A stretch of DNA of 64,000 nucleotides from Ciona savignyi (Eukaryota; Chordata; Ascidiacea; Phlebobranchia; Cionidae): the NCBI GenBank assembly GCA_000149265.1, contig CH002898.1, forward strand, positions 409,604 to 473,603, in the 5' to 3' direction. A model generated the notes under the pieces. The model searched no databases, was not told the DNA's origin, and worked only from the letters and a program-made list of their open reading frames with translations. Numbering within the stretch: position 1 is the stretch's first letter; every line of letters starts with the position of its first letter. Position numbers and translations under genes: made by a program. Below are positions 1 through 15,408 of the stretch, piece by piece.

Positions 1-99
1 TAATGTCAGGATCCAAAGTGATGCGGATAAAGGTATCCATCGTATTTGTGATATCGGTAATCATAAAGCATTGACCTTGGTACAAATTATTCTTTGCAG

Positions 100-3000
100 A
101 ATCCCACCGACCACTCAACCCACACCTGCCCCCAATCTCACTGGTGGTTCGTGCAGTGTCCACCCGAGAATGAATGCGTCAATGGCCATAACACTTGTCA
201 ACAGTTTGAAACTTGTGCGGACACGTTGGATTACTTCCAATGTTCATGCGTTGACGGTTATTTTCGAAATGGTGTTAACTTGCAATGTGTCCCAAGGTGT
301 CAACCTGGTATGTATAATGGATAACAAGATTGCAGTTCTTGAAATACATGGTACCATTAAACTTGTGTTTTTCCATTTCCCTTCTTAGGATTAGATATTT
401 ATGTTTATCTCTATCAATGGGAGAACGCAAGGGGTGTTAACACATGGGTAATCGTCAGATCACCTCGCGCCACCTTTGGATTACTAAAGCAATGTCCGTT
501 AAGTGCCTTGCCCAAAGGCACAACGAACTAGCTAGTAACCAGATTCAAACCTGAACCTTTCTGTTGAAAGGCGACGCACTAACCCAACAAGCTAATCGGT
601 CGGATTTCTTCTGTGTGTGTTTTTACCCATTAACAAGAGGTCTCAAATATAATTATAATTTTGATTTCAGAATGCCTCCATGGAGTGTGCACCAGTCCCA
701 ATGTCTGCTCGTGTAGTTTCGGATTTACTGGAGATACTTGCAACATATCATGTCCCTGCAATAACCACAGTGACTGTGTGATGTTAGCTAATGGCACATT
801 CATGTAAGATTACTGTATTGTTGTGTTATGTTAGAAACTCGATTTATTTAAGTAAGTAATTTACACTGTAAATGTAACATCAACTAAACCTATGTCATTC
901 TAATAGTAACAGAAGTTAGATGCGGATGTAAAATTTTGGTTGTTGGCTTGAATTTTGCCACTGAATTTTGATGATATTAACATTATAAACTAATCAGCAT
1001 TTTGCTGTTTATGACCGATACTCTACTTATGTTGTTCTGCCCTGTTACACACTTATTTTATTCCACTTGCTATCATTAAAACTATTATAGTTTTTTAGTG
1101 TACCATAATTTTTAAAAGTTTTAAAACCTGTGTTCAATTTGCTAAAGTACAGAATCATGCATTTTACCGATATTATTCGTTGCTTATTCCTAGATGCACT
1201 GGTTGTTTACATCACACCAGTGGTGAGTATTGCAACCACTGTGAGGTAGGATTTGTTGGTGATCCATCAAGGAATAACTCTTGTCTTCCATGTAATGTGA
1301 GTTTTGTTTAATAACTACATTGTTTCGACTAAATAACTTGTTAGTGCATCAGCTTTCAGCCGTAAGGATGTCACACCCCAGTAGCCGCTTGCTTACTCAA
1401 TTGTGTCCCTGAGCTAGGTTTTTATCCGTGATAACACCACTTGCGTTTTTCCATTCACTAAAATACACCATGCTATTCTACATCCAATTTCCAAATTCAT
1501 AGTTGTAGAGCAGAGAACATTTGTTATTTAAACGTAATTTTACATGAAAATTCTTAGGAAAGCTTAGCTGGGCATGTCTCTGCAAACCTGTTAGTTTTCC
1601 ATTTTTATACACAATTTTTTATTGTTAAACTTCATTTCACAAGGATGTTGAAGTAGTTCTATAAAAATTGAAATTAATCTTTTATCTTTATTTTTGCACA
1701 GCAAATCTGCAATGGTCGTTCAGATACTTGTATAAGTAAATCGATCGGAGTCAATTTATGGCGTGAACCGTGGTACGGAGTGTCCAGTGTCAATGATGCA
1801 GTTTGTATCGGCTGCTCTGGGAATAGTTTTGGAGATCATTGCCAAGATTGCTATGATGGATACTTTATGGTTGGTAACCTTCAATTGCTGGGTTGCTGGG
1901 TATTTATTGCTTACTTTCCAGATGCATAGAGTCTGTCGTCGTTGTGAATGCAATGGGCATGGAAACAGATGCAACAAATTAACTGGGAATTCGTGTCAGT
2001 GTTGGAATCGTACAACCACGTCATGTGGGGTCGAAGCGCAGTGTTGGAGGCAACAATGCAATCTATGCATGGATGGTTTCAAGGGAAATCCTGTCAATGG
2101 GGGACATTGTTATAGATTGGTAGGTCTGCGATGTGGGCAACATTCATTTGACACTAATTAAGATACTCATGTCAAACCTTTTGTTTTAATTGAGTTTAAA
2201 ACAATATGTTTGTTCAGTACTGAAAACCTTTCTTTCAATAATAGAAAAAACTTTTTATGCTAATTTTAGCATTTTTGGTGCAAAATTATTATCTTTTCGA
2301 TGATAAAATGTATTATGTAAAAATAATTTCATGTAATTTTGTGAGATCTATGACCACAAAGTCTATTTTAGTTACTCAGCACATTTAATTACAATACCTT
2401 CTTATATATTTCGTCACACAGGTGAATGTAAACCAGGAATGGTGCTTTGATCCAACACTACAGGGAGGTTGTGTGGATTATGGTTTTGACAGGGAACTTG
2501 AGTTGTCTGTTGGGTATTCCCTACTCTTTGCTTTACTCCCAAGATTCGTTAATGTTGATATGAGGTTGATATTGGATGTGACGCACGGTGCTGTTGATGT
2601 TTTCATCTCCGACTTGCAAGATGCATTCGTTGTCACGTAAGTTGTCCTGTGCTTTTGTAGCTTCTCAGTTGAAACTTGTTGATTACAGGGTTGATAACGC
2701 AACAATGCAACATGTAGTATCAATCAACTCCTCACTACAAACCCCCAAAAAGCTGAGGTAATAGATTATTTATTTTATTGCTGTCCAACCCAATGTATTA
2801 ATATAATATCTTACCTGCAGCTGCTACTGTGGGTATCAAAATATGTAAAATCATTTAGTTTAAAAATTATTACCTTTATGTTAAAATTTTCAATTTGGAC
2901 AACAATGTGTTGTTAGTGTTGGATGTAAACCAAGATGTAACATGAAAATTCACATACCCACAACATCATTTTTTGTTTAGTGTTGTTTTATTTATTTTAT

Positions 3001-6000
3001 ATAAATATGATTAAAACAAGAAAACCTTAATCACACCAATCAGAAGGGCTTATCTTTAAATGTTTGGACAACTTATTTCAAAGCTTTAAATGTGATCCAG
3101 TAATAATAAGTTTCTTGGTCTAACTATAGTAAAGTATAGGGTTGATTCATGAGTAAGACATGAAAGCCCATTTCTGAATGCATAATACTTGAAAATATGT
3201 TTTAGTTGCTGTCATTTGTATATTATTTTAATTAACTAATTATATACCTTTTTATCGAATTCGGAAATGAAAAGACTTAATTAAAAAAAATAAAATTATG
3301 GGTGGATTATAATGGAACTTTTTATGAAGTTTTTTCATCAAACTTTGTTCCAGTTTTCCAATAAAAATCTTTAGCACTTATTTATTCATGAAAGATTTTT
3401 AATCTAAATTTATGTGTTTGTGAAGGTAAATCACTAACAAACACCATGCTCCCAATGAGTTATTCTTTTATAGTAGTATCACCTCAACGAGTAGCAAGTA
3501 TATCATTTGTCTCATTATTTTATAATTACATGGAATTGTGGGTTGCCAATCGTGAAAACTAAGGCCAGTGATGCTATATTCAGCAATGATTAATTGTGTA
3601 ATAACAGGAAAAGAAGTTTGACAACCATCCTTCATTCTAATGGAAGTACCACGAACTTGGTATGCTTATAAAACATCAAGTAAGTATTTATATTAAACGC
3701 AATTTTATTTCCAGGAGCACCAAGTGAATGCGACGAACCTCAACAACTTTATCACAATTGCTCCAAACTTTGTGCTGCATATAAAACAGCTTCAAAATCG
3801 ATTAATTGTAACCTTTCCCCGCACTTACTATAATTTTCAAAAAGCAACATTTTACATTATTGTGTTATCCACCGAAGAGTTAATTGACAGTCCGTGGAAA
3901 AGAGGGACGGCAAACTTCACGTCTACAGCATCATCCAGTGGGCGGCTCATTTTACGCCAGGTTTGTTGGTTGCAACGTCTTAGCATTTAGTATCCTGGTG
4001 TTAGCTCCTATAACAGCGCATAGCTGAAATGAGGTGGCATCAAAGTATTCTGCTAAAGGATGATTTTAAAACCAAGAGCGTTAATGAGATAAAATAAAAC
4101 TGCATTTATGCCTCCAATCGTACTTAACACACTGCAGTACTTCCAGCACTAAACTGGTCGCAAGGTTATCCGTCAATGCCATGTTATAAAGCTCTCTGCA
4201 TTTTCTCACCTTCGTAAATAAACAGGAATAATTTATAATATGTGGTGTAGCTCGGTGGCAGTCTGTCTGTTGTAAGGTTGCAAAAAAGATATGTATGTTA
4301 TTTATTTGAGTCTTAGTTTAATGCACTTAACATACTTTGCTTGAACCCATTTAAATAACAAAATAGGTCAAGTAAAATTTAAAGCAAGATATCTATGAAA
4401 AACATCACACTGCAATATTTTATTTTGCAGGACCAGACTCGAATTGATTTGTTTGTGTTCTTTTCGGTGTTTTTTTCATGCTTTTTCCTTTTCCTGTCGA
4501 TTTGCATTGTTGCGTGGAAGTTGAAGCATCATGTGGATGCTCGACGCAATATCCTTGCTCATCACATACAGTTGCAACACATGGCCAGGTATTACGTGTC
4601 TATTAAATTATTATTGTGTGTACAAGTGTTTATTCTCTGTTAAGACCCTTGGAAATAGAAAAACTTTTTTTTTTACACCTTATACTCACTGTTGAGCTAC
4701 CCAGTGTGTCGATAAATTATCCTTTGACTTCAATTTCCCTATTATGTGTAGGCAAACAAATTTATGAGAGTGTATTTGTTCCAGCCGGCCGTTTGCATAT
4801 GTGTATCTTTTATTTCATCATTCACGCTCGCTTGGCTCCTGTCCCTTATCACTCGATGGTCAAAATCATGCAAAGACCTCACTGGTTCTTAAGGAGAATT
4901 CAAAAACAATGGTGTCATCTGCAGCCTGGAGGTTTTAACATTTATTTGTTGATTTGCGATTAAATAACCATCCAGATGTCACACTTTCCTGAACCACAAT
5001 CTTGGTTGTTATTGTTGTTGATCTTTGTGTGTTGGGTATCATTGTTTATATAAATTTATATTAAAAGTAATTGATTGGTAAACAGGGTAAACTGTACGAT
5101 GTCGTACTCCCATCCAACTTCTCAATGCTGTTGTTGCCGTGGTGTCATCAATTTAAAACCACATGTCGAGCATACTCCCCGGACAGTCAAGCTCTCAAAG
5201 AAAAAGAGCAGAAGGTGGTTTATTGTGGTTCTTTTTTATTATTGGAACAACTGTGACTTTTAGGTACCTGGTTTGACCATGTTTGGTTTTATGTAGAATT
5301 TATGTGTAAATAGCTTTAACCTGAAAGTTAACACAAATTCATAGAACAAAACAAACAAACAAAATTTGTGGCCCTTCCAATTATTCCCAGATGATTTTTA
5401 TCTTTGTTTTATTTTTGTAAGCGCACACATTTGGATTGGTAACTACAAGATCCATTAGTTTCTGCTTACACTTAAATATATAGGATAGGATATTCATCTT
5501 TATCCCGGTGAATGAGAAAACCAAGTGGGTTAACACACGGGCAATCGTCAGATCACCTCGCGCCCACCGTCGGGTTACCGGATCTATTGCAGAGTGTTGT
5601 ATATGATAGACACGTTCCTTCAATTCGGTAGAACCCATTAATCCGCTGGGTTCAGGCAATGTCCGTAAAGTGCTTAGCCCAAGGACACAACCGAGTAGCT
5701 GGCGACCAGTTTCGCACCTGCAACCTTTCGATTGAAAGGCAACGCACTTAAACGCTAGACCAACCGGCCATTTAATTCCCTTCGATCACCAAAATGTAAA
5801 AATAGTGTGAATAATGCATGTTGACATGCATTTCACTTTATAGTTGAACAAGTATATTTTAAAACATAAACATCTGAAATCCCAAATATCGATAAGTTTA
5901 CCTTCGATAATTTTATCTTGTAAAAATTTACATAAATTTAAATCAGATGTTCAAACAATCTAGAAGTTAATTAGAACTATTATTAATTAGTCATTTAAAA

Positions 6001-6480
6001 AATTATTTTGAAAGGTATCTGTGATATCAATATAAAATCTGTTCCAGAAATATTGCAAGGCACAATTTAACTGAAGATCTCAAAATAGACCACACAATTA
6101 TGCGTGATAAGGAAATGTCAAGCAGCAAACCAGTCTTTAATGAAACCAGTCTTTTAAATCTTACTTCTGAAAAAGCAAATATGAATTGTGATATAGAAAT
6201 ACCAAACGTGTTACCTACACCCTCCCCTTCTAATATGGGATCTTTGCAAAGAACACGGAGTAGGATTTCTATGGCGAATAAACATTTGACCGGTTTGCAC
6301 AGCACATCGGTTGGTCCAGTTGCGTTTGAACCGAGCAAAGATGGCAGAGCTGGAGTCGCAACAGTTTTCATTAATTTGCCAGCAAACACTTCAGTTTGTT
6401 TCGCTTCTGCTCTCTTAAATAGAAAGTGTTATTCATTGTTACCTTTTATTAGGTTGCACAATTCTAAGAAGTATTTTTAA
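100..6480 (+). CDS. MEGF8: MEGF8 (multiple EGF-like domains 8), 3' portion
   Basis: Single-pass membrane protein; in vertebrates it tunes Hedgehog/BMP signalling by docking the E3 ligase MGRN1 through a cytoplasmic MASRPFA motif (family knowledge). Exons: 100-307, 671-803, 1194-1296, 1702-1869, 1922-2119, 2422-2636, 2689-2757, 3608-3659, 3715-3960, 4431-4588, 4785-4802, 6048-6480. All phases agree, giving 666 residues plus TAA. The 5' part lies outside the window. Exons 1-5 encode EGF and laminin-EGF modules with regular Cys spacing. The exon at 4431 begins RQDQTRIDLFVFF across the junction and holds the transmembrane helix, very like vertebrate MEGF8. The tail has M-A-S-R-P-F-A split over three exons, then a FEPSKDGRAGVATVF segment matching the conserved MEGF8 C-terminus. 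A poly(A) signal lies at 6527-6532. The attractin paralogues share MASRPFA, but the membrane segment and C-terminus favour MEGF8. The donor after 1869 (GTTGGT) is weak. Confidence 0.9.
388..602 (-). mobile_element. Degenerate tRNA-derived SINE (family 1)
   Basis: An internally deleted copy in a MEGF8 intron. It keeps the tail (TTAACACATGGGTAATCGTC) and the tRNA-like head in reverse orientation (GAAAGGCGACGCACTAA). The middle third found in full copies is missing. Confidence 0.75.
4785..4802 (+). other. MEGF8: 18-base microexon of MEGF8
   Basis: Upstream exon 4431-4588 ends ATG GCC AG and the last exon starts at 6048 with A AAT ATT. The block between them, preceded by a T-rich stretch and CCAG and followed by GTATCT, supplies C CGG CCG TTT GCA TAT GT. 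The joined product reads M-A-S-R-P-F-A-Y-V-N-I, matching the conserved cytoplasmic motif. The length is a multiple of three, so skipping keeps the frame but deletes most of the motif. Confidence 0.85.
5481..5769 (-). mobile_element. Full-length tRNA-derived SINE (family 1)
   Basis: A near-complete copy of about 290 bases in the last MEGF8 intron. Read on the minus strand it starts GGCCGGTTGGTCTAGCG, an A-box-like tRNA head, followed by a B-box-like GGTTGCAGGTGCGAAAC. It ends in a GATATTC..ATCCTATCCTAT tail. The same unit recurs at 10.9, 14.2, 27.4 and 27.9 kb. This is not a functional tRNA, because the head cannot complete an acceptor stem and continues into non-tRNA sequence. Confidence 0.85.
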
Positions 6481-6639
6481 TAATGTATTTTCCTATCTTT
6501 AAAATTTGTTATCAGTTGACAATCACAATAAAATTAACAGTTACAAGTTGTCTATTCGTGTTTCGTCGTAGCTTTCTAAATTTGATTAAGCTACTCAGCG
6601 GACATCGTTTTTCTAACTACTCAATTTAAAGTAGATGTG

Positions 6640-6830
6640 GGTAACTTCGTTAGTTGGCGGGCCAGATGTGGGAAATGAAGTACTTGGTGGGCCGGATTTT
6701 CACATAAATAGTAATTAATATCTTAATAACAGGGTGTTGTTGGATACACTGTGCGGGCCGGTCAAAATCCCTTTACTGGCCGAATCCGGGCCCATGGCCA
6801 TATGTTGGCCATGCCTGCTCTTAAGCTTCG
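6640..6830. repeat. Possible hAT-type transposon remnant
   Basis: Contains repeated GGGCCGG/GGGCCAGATGTGG words and ends GGCCATATGTTGGCCATGCC. Such GGCC-rich ends are common in animal hAT-like non-autonomous elements. No clear 8-base target duplication was identified, so the assignment is tentative. Confidence 0.35.
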
Positions 6831-7377
6831 TTTCGGTATTGTCTTAAAAATGCTCGAAAACAAAGGAGTATGGTGGGAAAAAGGGATGTTCAAAGAACGT
6901 CAAAACCTGGGGTCGGATTAAAGCAAATTTACAACCATGTGAAGGAGGAGTTATATGAAACCAATGATGACCACCACGTGAAGTGCACAATAAACAATGA
7001 CAATTCGCAAATTTGCTACAGAGTCAAGTTTATCAACCAAGTCATTTGATTTCTTTGTTTTTTTGGTAACTCGGGTTTTAGAAAACAAACGTTATAACCT
7101 ACATTTGTATAAGATATGCCAAGTGTGTTTATGTAAACAGGGATCCCGTTCGTTTCATGCAGACACATACATGGTACGATTAAATAAGTTTTAAATATGT
7201 TGGTGGCAAACCTTGGTTGACACTGTGTGATTGCTATAGCCACAGCTTCTTTGCCTGAGAAAATTTGTTTAAAGTATATTACACGTTGTAGTAGCTACGA
7301 TAAACAGACGGCGGCGCAAGGTAATTTGACGATTACCGATATGATAACGCAACTTTCTATGGTATAGGACATATGTT

Positions 7378-7414
7378 ATCATAGAATACTATATAATATA
7401 TAGTATTCTATGAT
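7378..7414. repeat. Perfect 16-bp inverted repeat with 5-base loop
   Basis: Arms 7378-7393 and 7399-7414 are exact reverse complements (ATCATAGAATACTATA). The loop is five A/T bases. It lies about 135 bases upstream of the peflin start. It could be a cruciform-prone AT palindrome or a transposon scar; no function can be read from sequence. Confidence 0.8.
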
Positions 7415-7549
7415 ACTATGATATTAAAACAACAGAAACGCTAGAAGAAAATTATTCGGCAACACTGATGCAATTTTGCCAGATTTTATTATTTGTAAAC
7501 AAACTTGAAAGAGAAAGCTGCTTCGACGAGTCACACCAACGTTTTGAAA

Positions 7550-10039
7550 ATGGCGTACTATGGACAACCCCAGGTTATATACAATTTTAATTTAAACTGT
7601 TATGGTTACTTAACAGCACAGAACTATTATCTGAAATAAAACAAAAAATTGTATACCGGTAATCATCATCATTTTGAATCATTTCATATTCAAATCGAAT
7701 TCGATTTTGGAATAGATAAGATTTTCTTGCCAATTTAATAAATTAACATTTGTAGTCATCATTTTTATCCTTTCGGCATTAATAGAATAAAATACAAACT
7801 TATCATTCATCTGCCTATTTAACAAAGTCCACCGAGTGTAAATAACATAATATGTAAAATGAAAATCAGCTAGGCTGTCGGATTTGTGTTCTAACATATT
7901 TTTATCTGTATCAAATAAAGAATGGGATCAACACTTTGCATACTTGCTAGTAGGAATCCAGAATAACCTAACTGACACTTGGTTGTTGTGTGTCCCTTTG
8001 ACAAGATATTGTGCCTGCAACAATTAAAAATATCCATGCATCCATGACCTTATTTGATTTTTTTAAATCTGTAGTTGTGTCTTGTGTGTGTTTATGTTTT
8101 TTTACACTGGCCTATTTCAAAGATACAAATGACACATCAACATGTTGGTGACCAGTGCAACTCAATTATAACGCCGCAATTTCCACTCACAGCAAGGATA
8201 TGGAATGCCACAAATTGACCCATCTGTGGTGGCATGGTTTCAATCAGTGGATGCTGACAGGAGTGGCCAGATATCTGCTCAGGAACTGCAACAAGCTTTG
8301 ACCAATAATGACTGGTCCAGGTTTAAAATAGAAACTTGCTATAAAATGATATGTAAGTATCTATGGTAGCCTTCATTTTCTCACTGGGTTCCATTAGGCA
8401 GTGAAGTCAAAATTAATATTGATTTCGAGTCATATTAGGGTTTATATTTGCTATAAAAAATTTATAATTAATTAATTGGTCAACTTTGATTTATACATTA
8501 CTACATTCTTATTTCTTGCTTAGTATCACATAGAATAATTAATTGGTGCATGGTTGGTCAAGTCAATGTGAGAATCAGTATGATATATTTCATATGAACT
8601 TTCTTACAGCCATGTTTGACAAGAACTTCACTGGAACAATTGATATAAATGAATTCAACTCCTTGTGGGGGTTTATCAACCAATGGAGGCAAGTGTTTGT
8701 GGTGTATGATCAGGACAGATCAGGATCAATCAGCGAACATGAACTGCATAATGGTACGTTGGAAATGATGCTTAATTGCTTTTGTCATTTAAGTTATTGA
8801 TGGTCTTCTCATCTAAAAATTAGAGGGTGAAGTCCACACTGCTATTAAAGCCAGCACAGTGAATTGTACTTTTGGGTTAGGTCCACTTATGATTCTCATT
8901 TTTATTATACTATGTTACGGTATGTCAACTGAATTAATCCATTTATTTTTATTAGACCAGTTTAAGTCCTGAAATTGCTGATTAACTGGCTCTGAATGAT
9001 AGAACAAATGTTTGAGGGATGCTTGTAAAAATTTGTGATGTGTATGCTTGTGTAAGTTAGTAAAGAAAAGATGATGTCAACTTCTTAAAATAAGTTATTT
9101 CTGTGTAGTGCGATAACAAATTCTTTACATAATTCTTTTTTCACTGCGTTAATTGTTTTTGGAAATCTGGACAAAGTCTCAACAACTATTATTTCAAATT
9201 CACATTTGTTCGTATGTAGACCATGCTATCTAACATTCCTAAGCGTTGCAATTGCAACACGATTGTACAAATTATTTTTTGTGTATGTGCAATACAAATC
9301 ACGCTGTCCAGGCAATTGTATCCTAAGGCACTTAGCAGACATAACCTGAACCCAGTCGATTATTAGTTCATATTAAAACTGAAAAAGTTTCTCAAGAATA
9401 TACAACACAATTAAAATCTTCTTATGGGGGCCTGATGCTAATCAGAAAATTTCCTGTGTAACACCACTTATCTTTTAAATATATTTAAAACCTTTGATTT
9501 TCTGATTAATAATAGTTTTTTTTAGGTTATGGTATTTAATGACATGTTTATTATGATTGTGATATCATAAAGCCAATGGTTGTAGGAGTCACTAACAATG
9601 TAATACCACATGATTAATCATTCTATATAGATGAAGTTAAAATAATTTTAATTATGGAAGGATGGATTCTCATTTAAAAACTAGCAAAAATGTAAATAAA
9701 TAATTTAATAAAGTCAAAAAATCAAAAAAAATCAATTGTGCTCTGGTGGGTAAACCATTAGTAAGCACTCATTATTACTGCATCATACATATCTTAGTTT
9801 TAAATTCTTTTACAGCATTCAGTCGAATGGGGTTTAATGTGAGTCCCCAGTTCATGCGTACCGCAATGTGGCGATACGATGTTTTCAACCGACGTCAATT
9901 GACCTTCGAAGATTTCATTAATTGTTCTGTTCTTATTCAAGCATTAACTGGCCAATTTCGCCAGCGCGACACAAAAATGGTGGGAACAGCCCAAATGAAT
10001 TATGATGATTTCATGTGCGTTGCTATCTCAAATTTGTAG
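7550..10039 (+). CDS. PEF1: Peflin, penta-EF-hand protein
   Basis: Cytosolic Ca2+-binding adaptor. In vertebrates it heterodimerises with ALG-2/PDCD6 and acts with the CUL3-KLHL12 ligase at COPII sites (family knowledge). Exons 7550-7573, 8193-8352, 8610-8753, 9816-10039 join in frame to 183 residues, starting MAYYGQPQ. EF-loop residues are clear in EF1 (DADRSGQISAQEL) and EF3 (DQDRSGSISEHEL). EF2 (DKNFTGTIDINEF) has hydrophobic or Thr residues at some ligand positions. EF4-EF5 are degenerate, as in other peflins; the end reads FRQRDTKMVGTAQMNYDDF, close to peflin rather than sorcin or ALG-2. The Gly/Pro/Gln-rich N-terminus is only about 15 residues, far shorter than the roughly 100 in mammals. 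A poly(A) signal lies at 10407-10412. Confidence 0.93.
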
Positions 10040-10804
10040 AAAAAGAAGTATAAAATATTTATAATCCCAATTTTAGTATATTATCATTTTAAAGTTAGAC
10101 ATGTTGCATGAATTTGTTTTTTTTCCTTAACAGTTTATTCTCTGTCTGTAATTAACCTTGATTAGCGTAATATGCTACATAGTTGTATGGATGGATGGAT
10201 AGATGAATAAGTTTCTAATACTATTTTCTCAGTTATCATCTTTGTTGCAACTTTCAGTTACTGATGGTAAACATAATCAATTAATCACCTTGTATTTTCC
10301 ATCTTATCCTCAAAGATTAACCACTACTATACTGTACGCTTTATACTATTTTGTATTGCTTCTTAGTATAGATTGTTGGTTATACACATGCTCGTTTTTG
10401 TAATTGAATAAAAAATTGTTGATAAAGTCTTGAATATATCTTACAATTTTGTATCCATAAAGGGGGTCTCGCCTGGATATTTTTGGTGCGCAAAAAGCAA
10501 ATGCCCTGGTGTATTGCCAATGAGTTCAAAATATATATTGTCGGTAAGCAAAATAAGATTACTGAAAAATGGACGAAATAATCTCTTTTTGTACAAATGG
10601 CAGCGATTTTAGTTCTTTCTATTCTTCAGCTTTAGGAAATTGTGGAGAAATTCCTTTGAAATAATCACTTAAAAAAATTAAGCTCTTTTTTAAGAGATGC
10701 CATTACAACTTTCTAGAAAAAATATCATAGTTCTTTCTGGAAACACAGAATGATGTTGTCGCTGCTTTTTTCTGACCATTTGCCAAAATTACCCCGTAGT
10801 ACAG

Positions 10805-11337
10805 ATTAGTCTGGTGGTTTAGTACGACGCCTTTCAACTGAAAGGTTGCAGGTACGAAACTGGTCGCTAGCTAGTAGGTTGTGTCGTTATACAAAGCAAT
10901 TAACGGACATTGCCCGAACCCAGCGGATTAATAGGATAGAATATTCATTTTTATCCTAATGAGTGGGAAAACCAAGGGGCTTAGCACACTGGCAATCGTC
11001 AGATCACCTCGCGCCCACCGTCGGGTTACCGGAGCTATTGCAGTATGTTGTGTATGATTTACACGTTCCTTCAATTTGGTATAACCCATTCCGCTGGGTT
11101 CGGGCAATGTTCGTTAAGTGCCTTGCCCAAGGACACAACCGACTAGCTAGCGACCAGTTTCGAATCTTCAACCCTTCGTCTAAAAGGTTCTATTAAATTA
11201 AAGGAATGGTGAATTATACACAACACACAGTAATAGCTTCGGCAACCCGACAGTGAGCGAGAGGTGATCTGACGATTGCTCGTGTGTTAACCTCCTCAGT
11301 TTACCCACTCACGGGGAAAACATGAATATCCTATACC
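10805..11337 (+). mobile_element. SINE (family 1), split by insertion of another copy
   Basis: The head (10805-10931: A-box-like AGTCTGGTGGTTTAGTACG, then GGTTGCAGGTACGAAACTGG) and the tail (about 11203-11337: ACACAACACACAGTAATAGC to ATGAATATCCTATA) are one plus-strand element. It is interrupted at the position corresponding to CAGCGGATTAA|TGGG by a minus-strand copy. Confidence 0.8.
10932..11200 (-). mobile_element. SINE (family 1) nested inside another SINE
   Basis: A minus-strand copy beginning with its ATCCT-type tail (ATAGGATAGAATATTC). It continues through the conserved TCGTCAGATCACCTCGCG block and ends in a damaged tRNA-like head near AACCCTTCGTCTAAAAGG. It sits inside the plus-strand copy, so it is the younger insertion. 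Confidence 0.8.
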
Positions 11338-12565
11338 TTGTAAAGGTAAAAAATATCTCTAGTTCTACAGCTCTTTATCGCCACTTTTGGAACAAGAATG
11401 TCAACCGCTATAACCACGACTGTTGGATTAACCACATTTAGATAATACGATGTGTGTTCAGTCATTTCGGAACTTGCGAAACTACGTGTTGGTAATGTGC
11501 AAAAACATCGAGGAAATTCTTGACACACCAAAAAATGTAAAAAAATAATTTTTATATTTCGATACGAATCTTAGTCGACGGTAGATAATTGGGAACAGCA
11601 AAGGACCATTTACTTCAAATTTTAGGTCGTATGATCAAAAAACTGAATTAAAAAAAAAAGAATTCTACATAACTAATTAACTAGAAAATCTCCGAATATA
11701 AAATACATTGGTTATTTTAATGCAATTATATTACCGTATATAGAATATATAAACATTTAAAACCGATAGCGACATTCAATACGAAAAGAAGTTTGCGGTG
11801 ACCCCTACCCATTTTTAACTTATTGGTGGGAAATCCCCAGAAAAAAAACATCTTATCTAAATAGTAGTTTCAACCACATTTTAGTGTTTACTTTTTAATT
11901 ATAAATCAAATCTAGTTCCATCTGAGGTAGTAAAATTCATTACATATTAACTTTATTCATATTAAATATTTACTTCTTAACTAACACAGTTTATTAATAA
12001 TGCGCGGTGATGGCATGCATAAGAGGAGAGCAGAAAGCAATATGTTTGTTGCACCAGTTTTCGCCTTTGCTTTTCAACATATTTATATCGCAGTAAAGAA
12101 AAGACACTGTGATCTGCTTATCTGGACAGAATGTAACGATTTTAATGTACTGTATGCCAATCTGCCTATTTATTTAACCGAAGCAGTACTGGTTGTGCTT
12201 TATCGCACACTCTTCTTCAGGGCTCTACATCGTTTGGTTTTAATTAAATTTTATTTGCTTTTTATTGTTCTTTTGCTTAGGTTTGGCGGCCACGTCCGCT
12301 ATATTTATTAAATTATATATGTTTTGTTTTGCCGTCTTTTTCTGTTCCTTTGACGTGATTTGATTCGGTTGCATTTTTTTTAATACTGGGGCAAACAATG
12401 AATAAGCTAAACTAAAACTAAACTAAATGATTCTATGGTGTTTTTAAGCACAATACTAAGTTCTAACGTAGCCTACCTGCTTTAGCCGATTTTTAAAACC
12501 AGTCACTGCCTATAAGGTTTGTTTGTTTGTAAATAAGGTATATGATTGTGAATTTGTTGCTCTAA

Positions 12566-15408
<2,843 letters not shown>

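Larger units (their letters stand above)
6481..7549. other. Intergenic MEGF8-PEF1 interval
   Basis: Holds the MEGF8 poly(A) signal (6527-6532), a possible hAT-like repeat remnant (about 6640-6830) and a perfect 16-base inverted repeat (7378-7414). No convincing coding exon was seen; open frames near 7.0-7.2 kb lack codon structure and splice context. The peflin promoter should lie near the right end, but I see no clear TATA box. Confidence 0.6.

Noticed and set aside
5071..5263. Open frames with Cys-rich text in the last MEGF8 intron
   Set aside because: Adding such an exon would break the exact phase join from the microexon to 6048; no family similarity.
100..6480. Attractin (ATRN/ATRNL1) as the identity of the first gene
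   Set aside because: MASRPFA is shared, but the membrane segment RQDQxxIDLFVFFSVFFSCF and the tail EPxxDGxAGVAT match MEGF8 rather than attractins.
12000..12311. 103-codon hydrophobic open frame upstream of CMAS
   Set aside because: No homologous motif, no splice sites in context, and AT-rich composition where chance frames are common.
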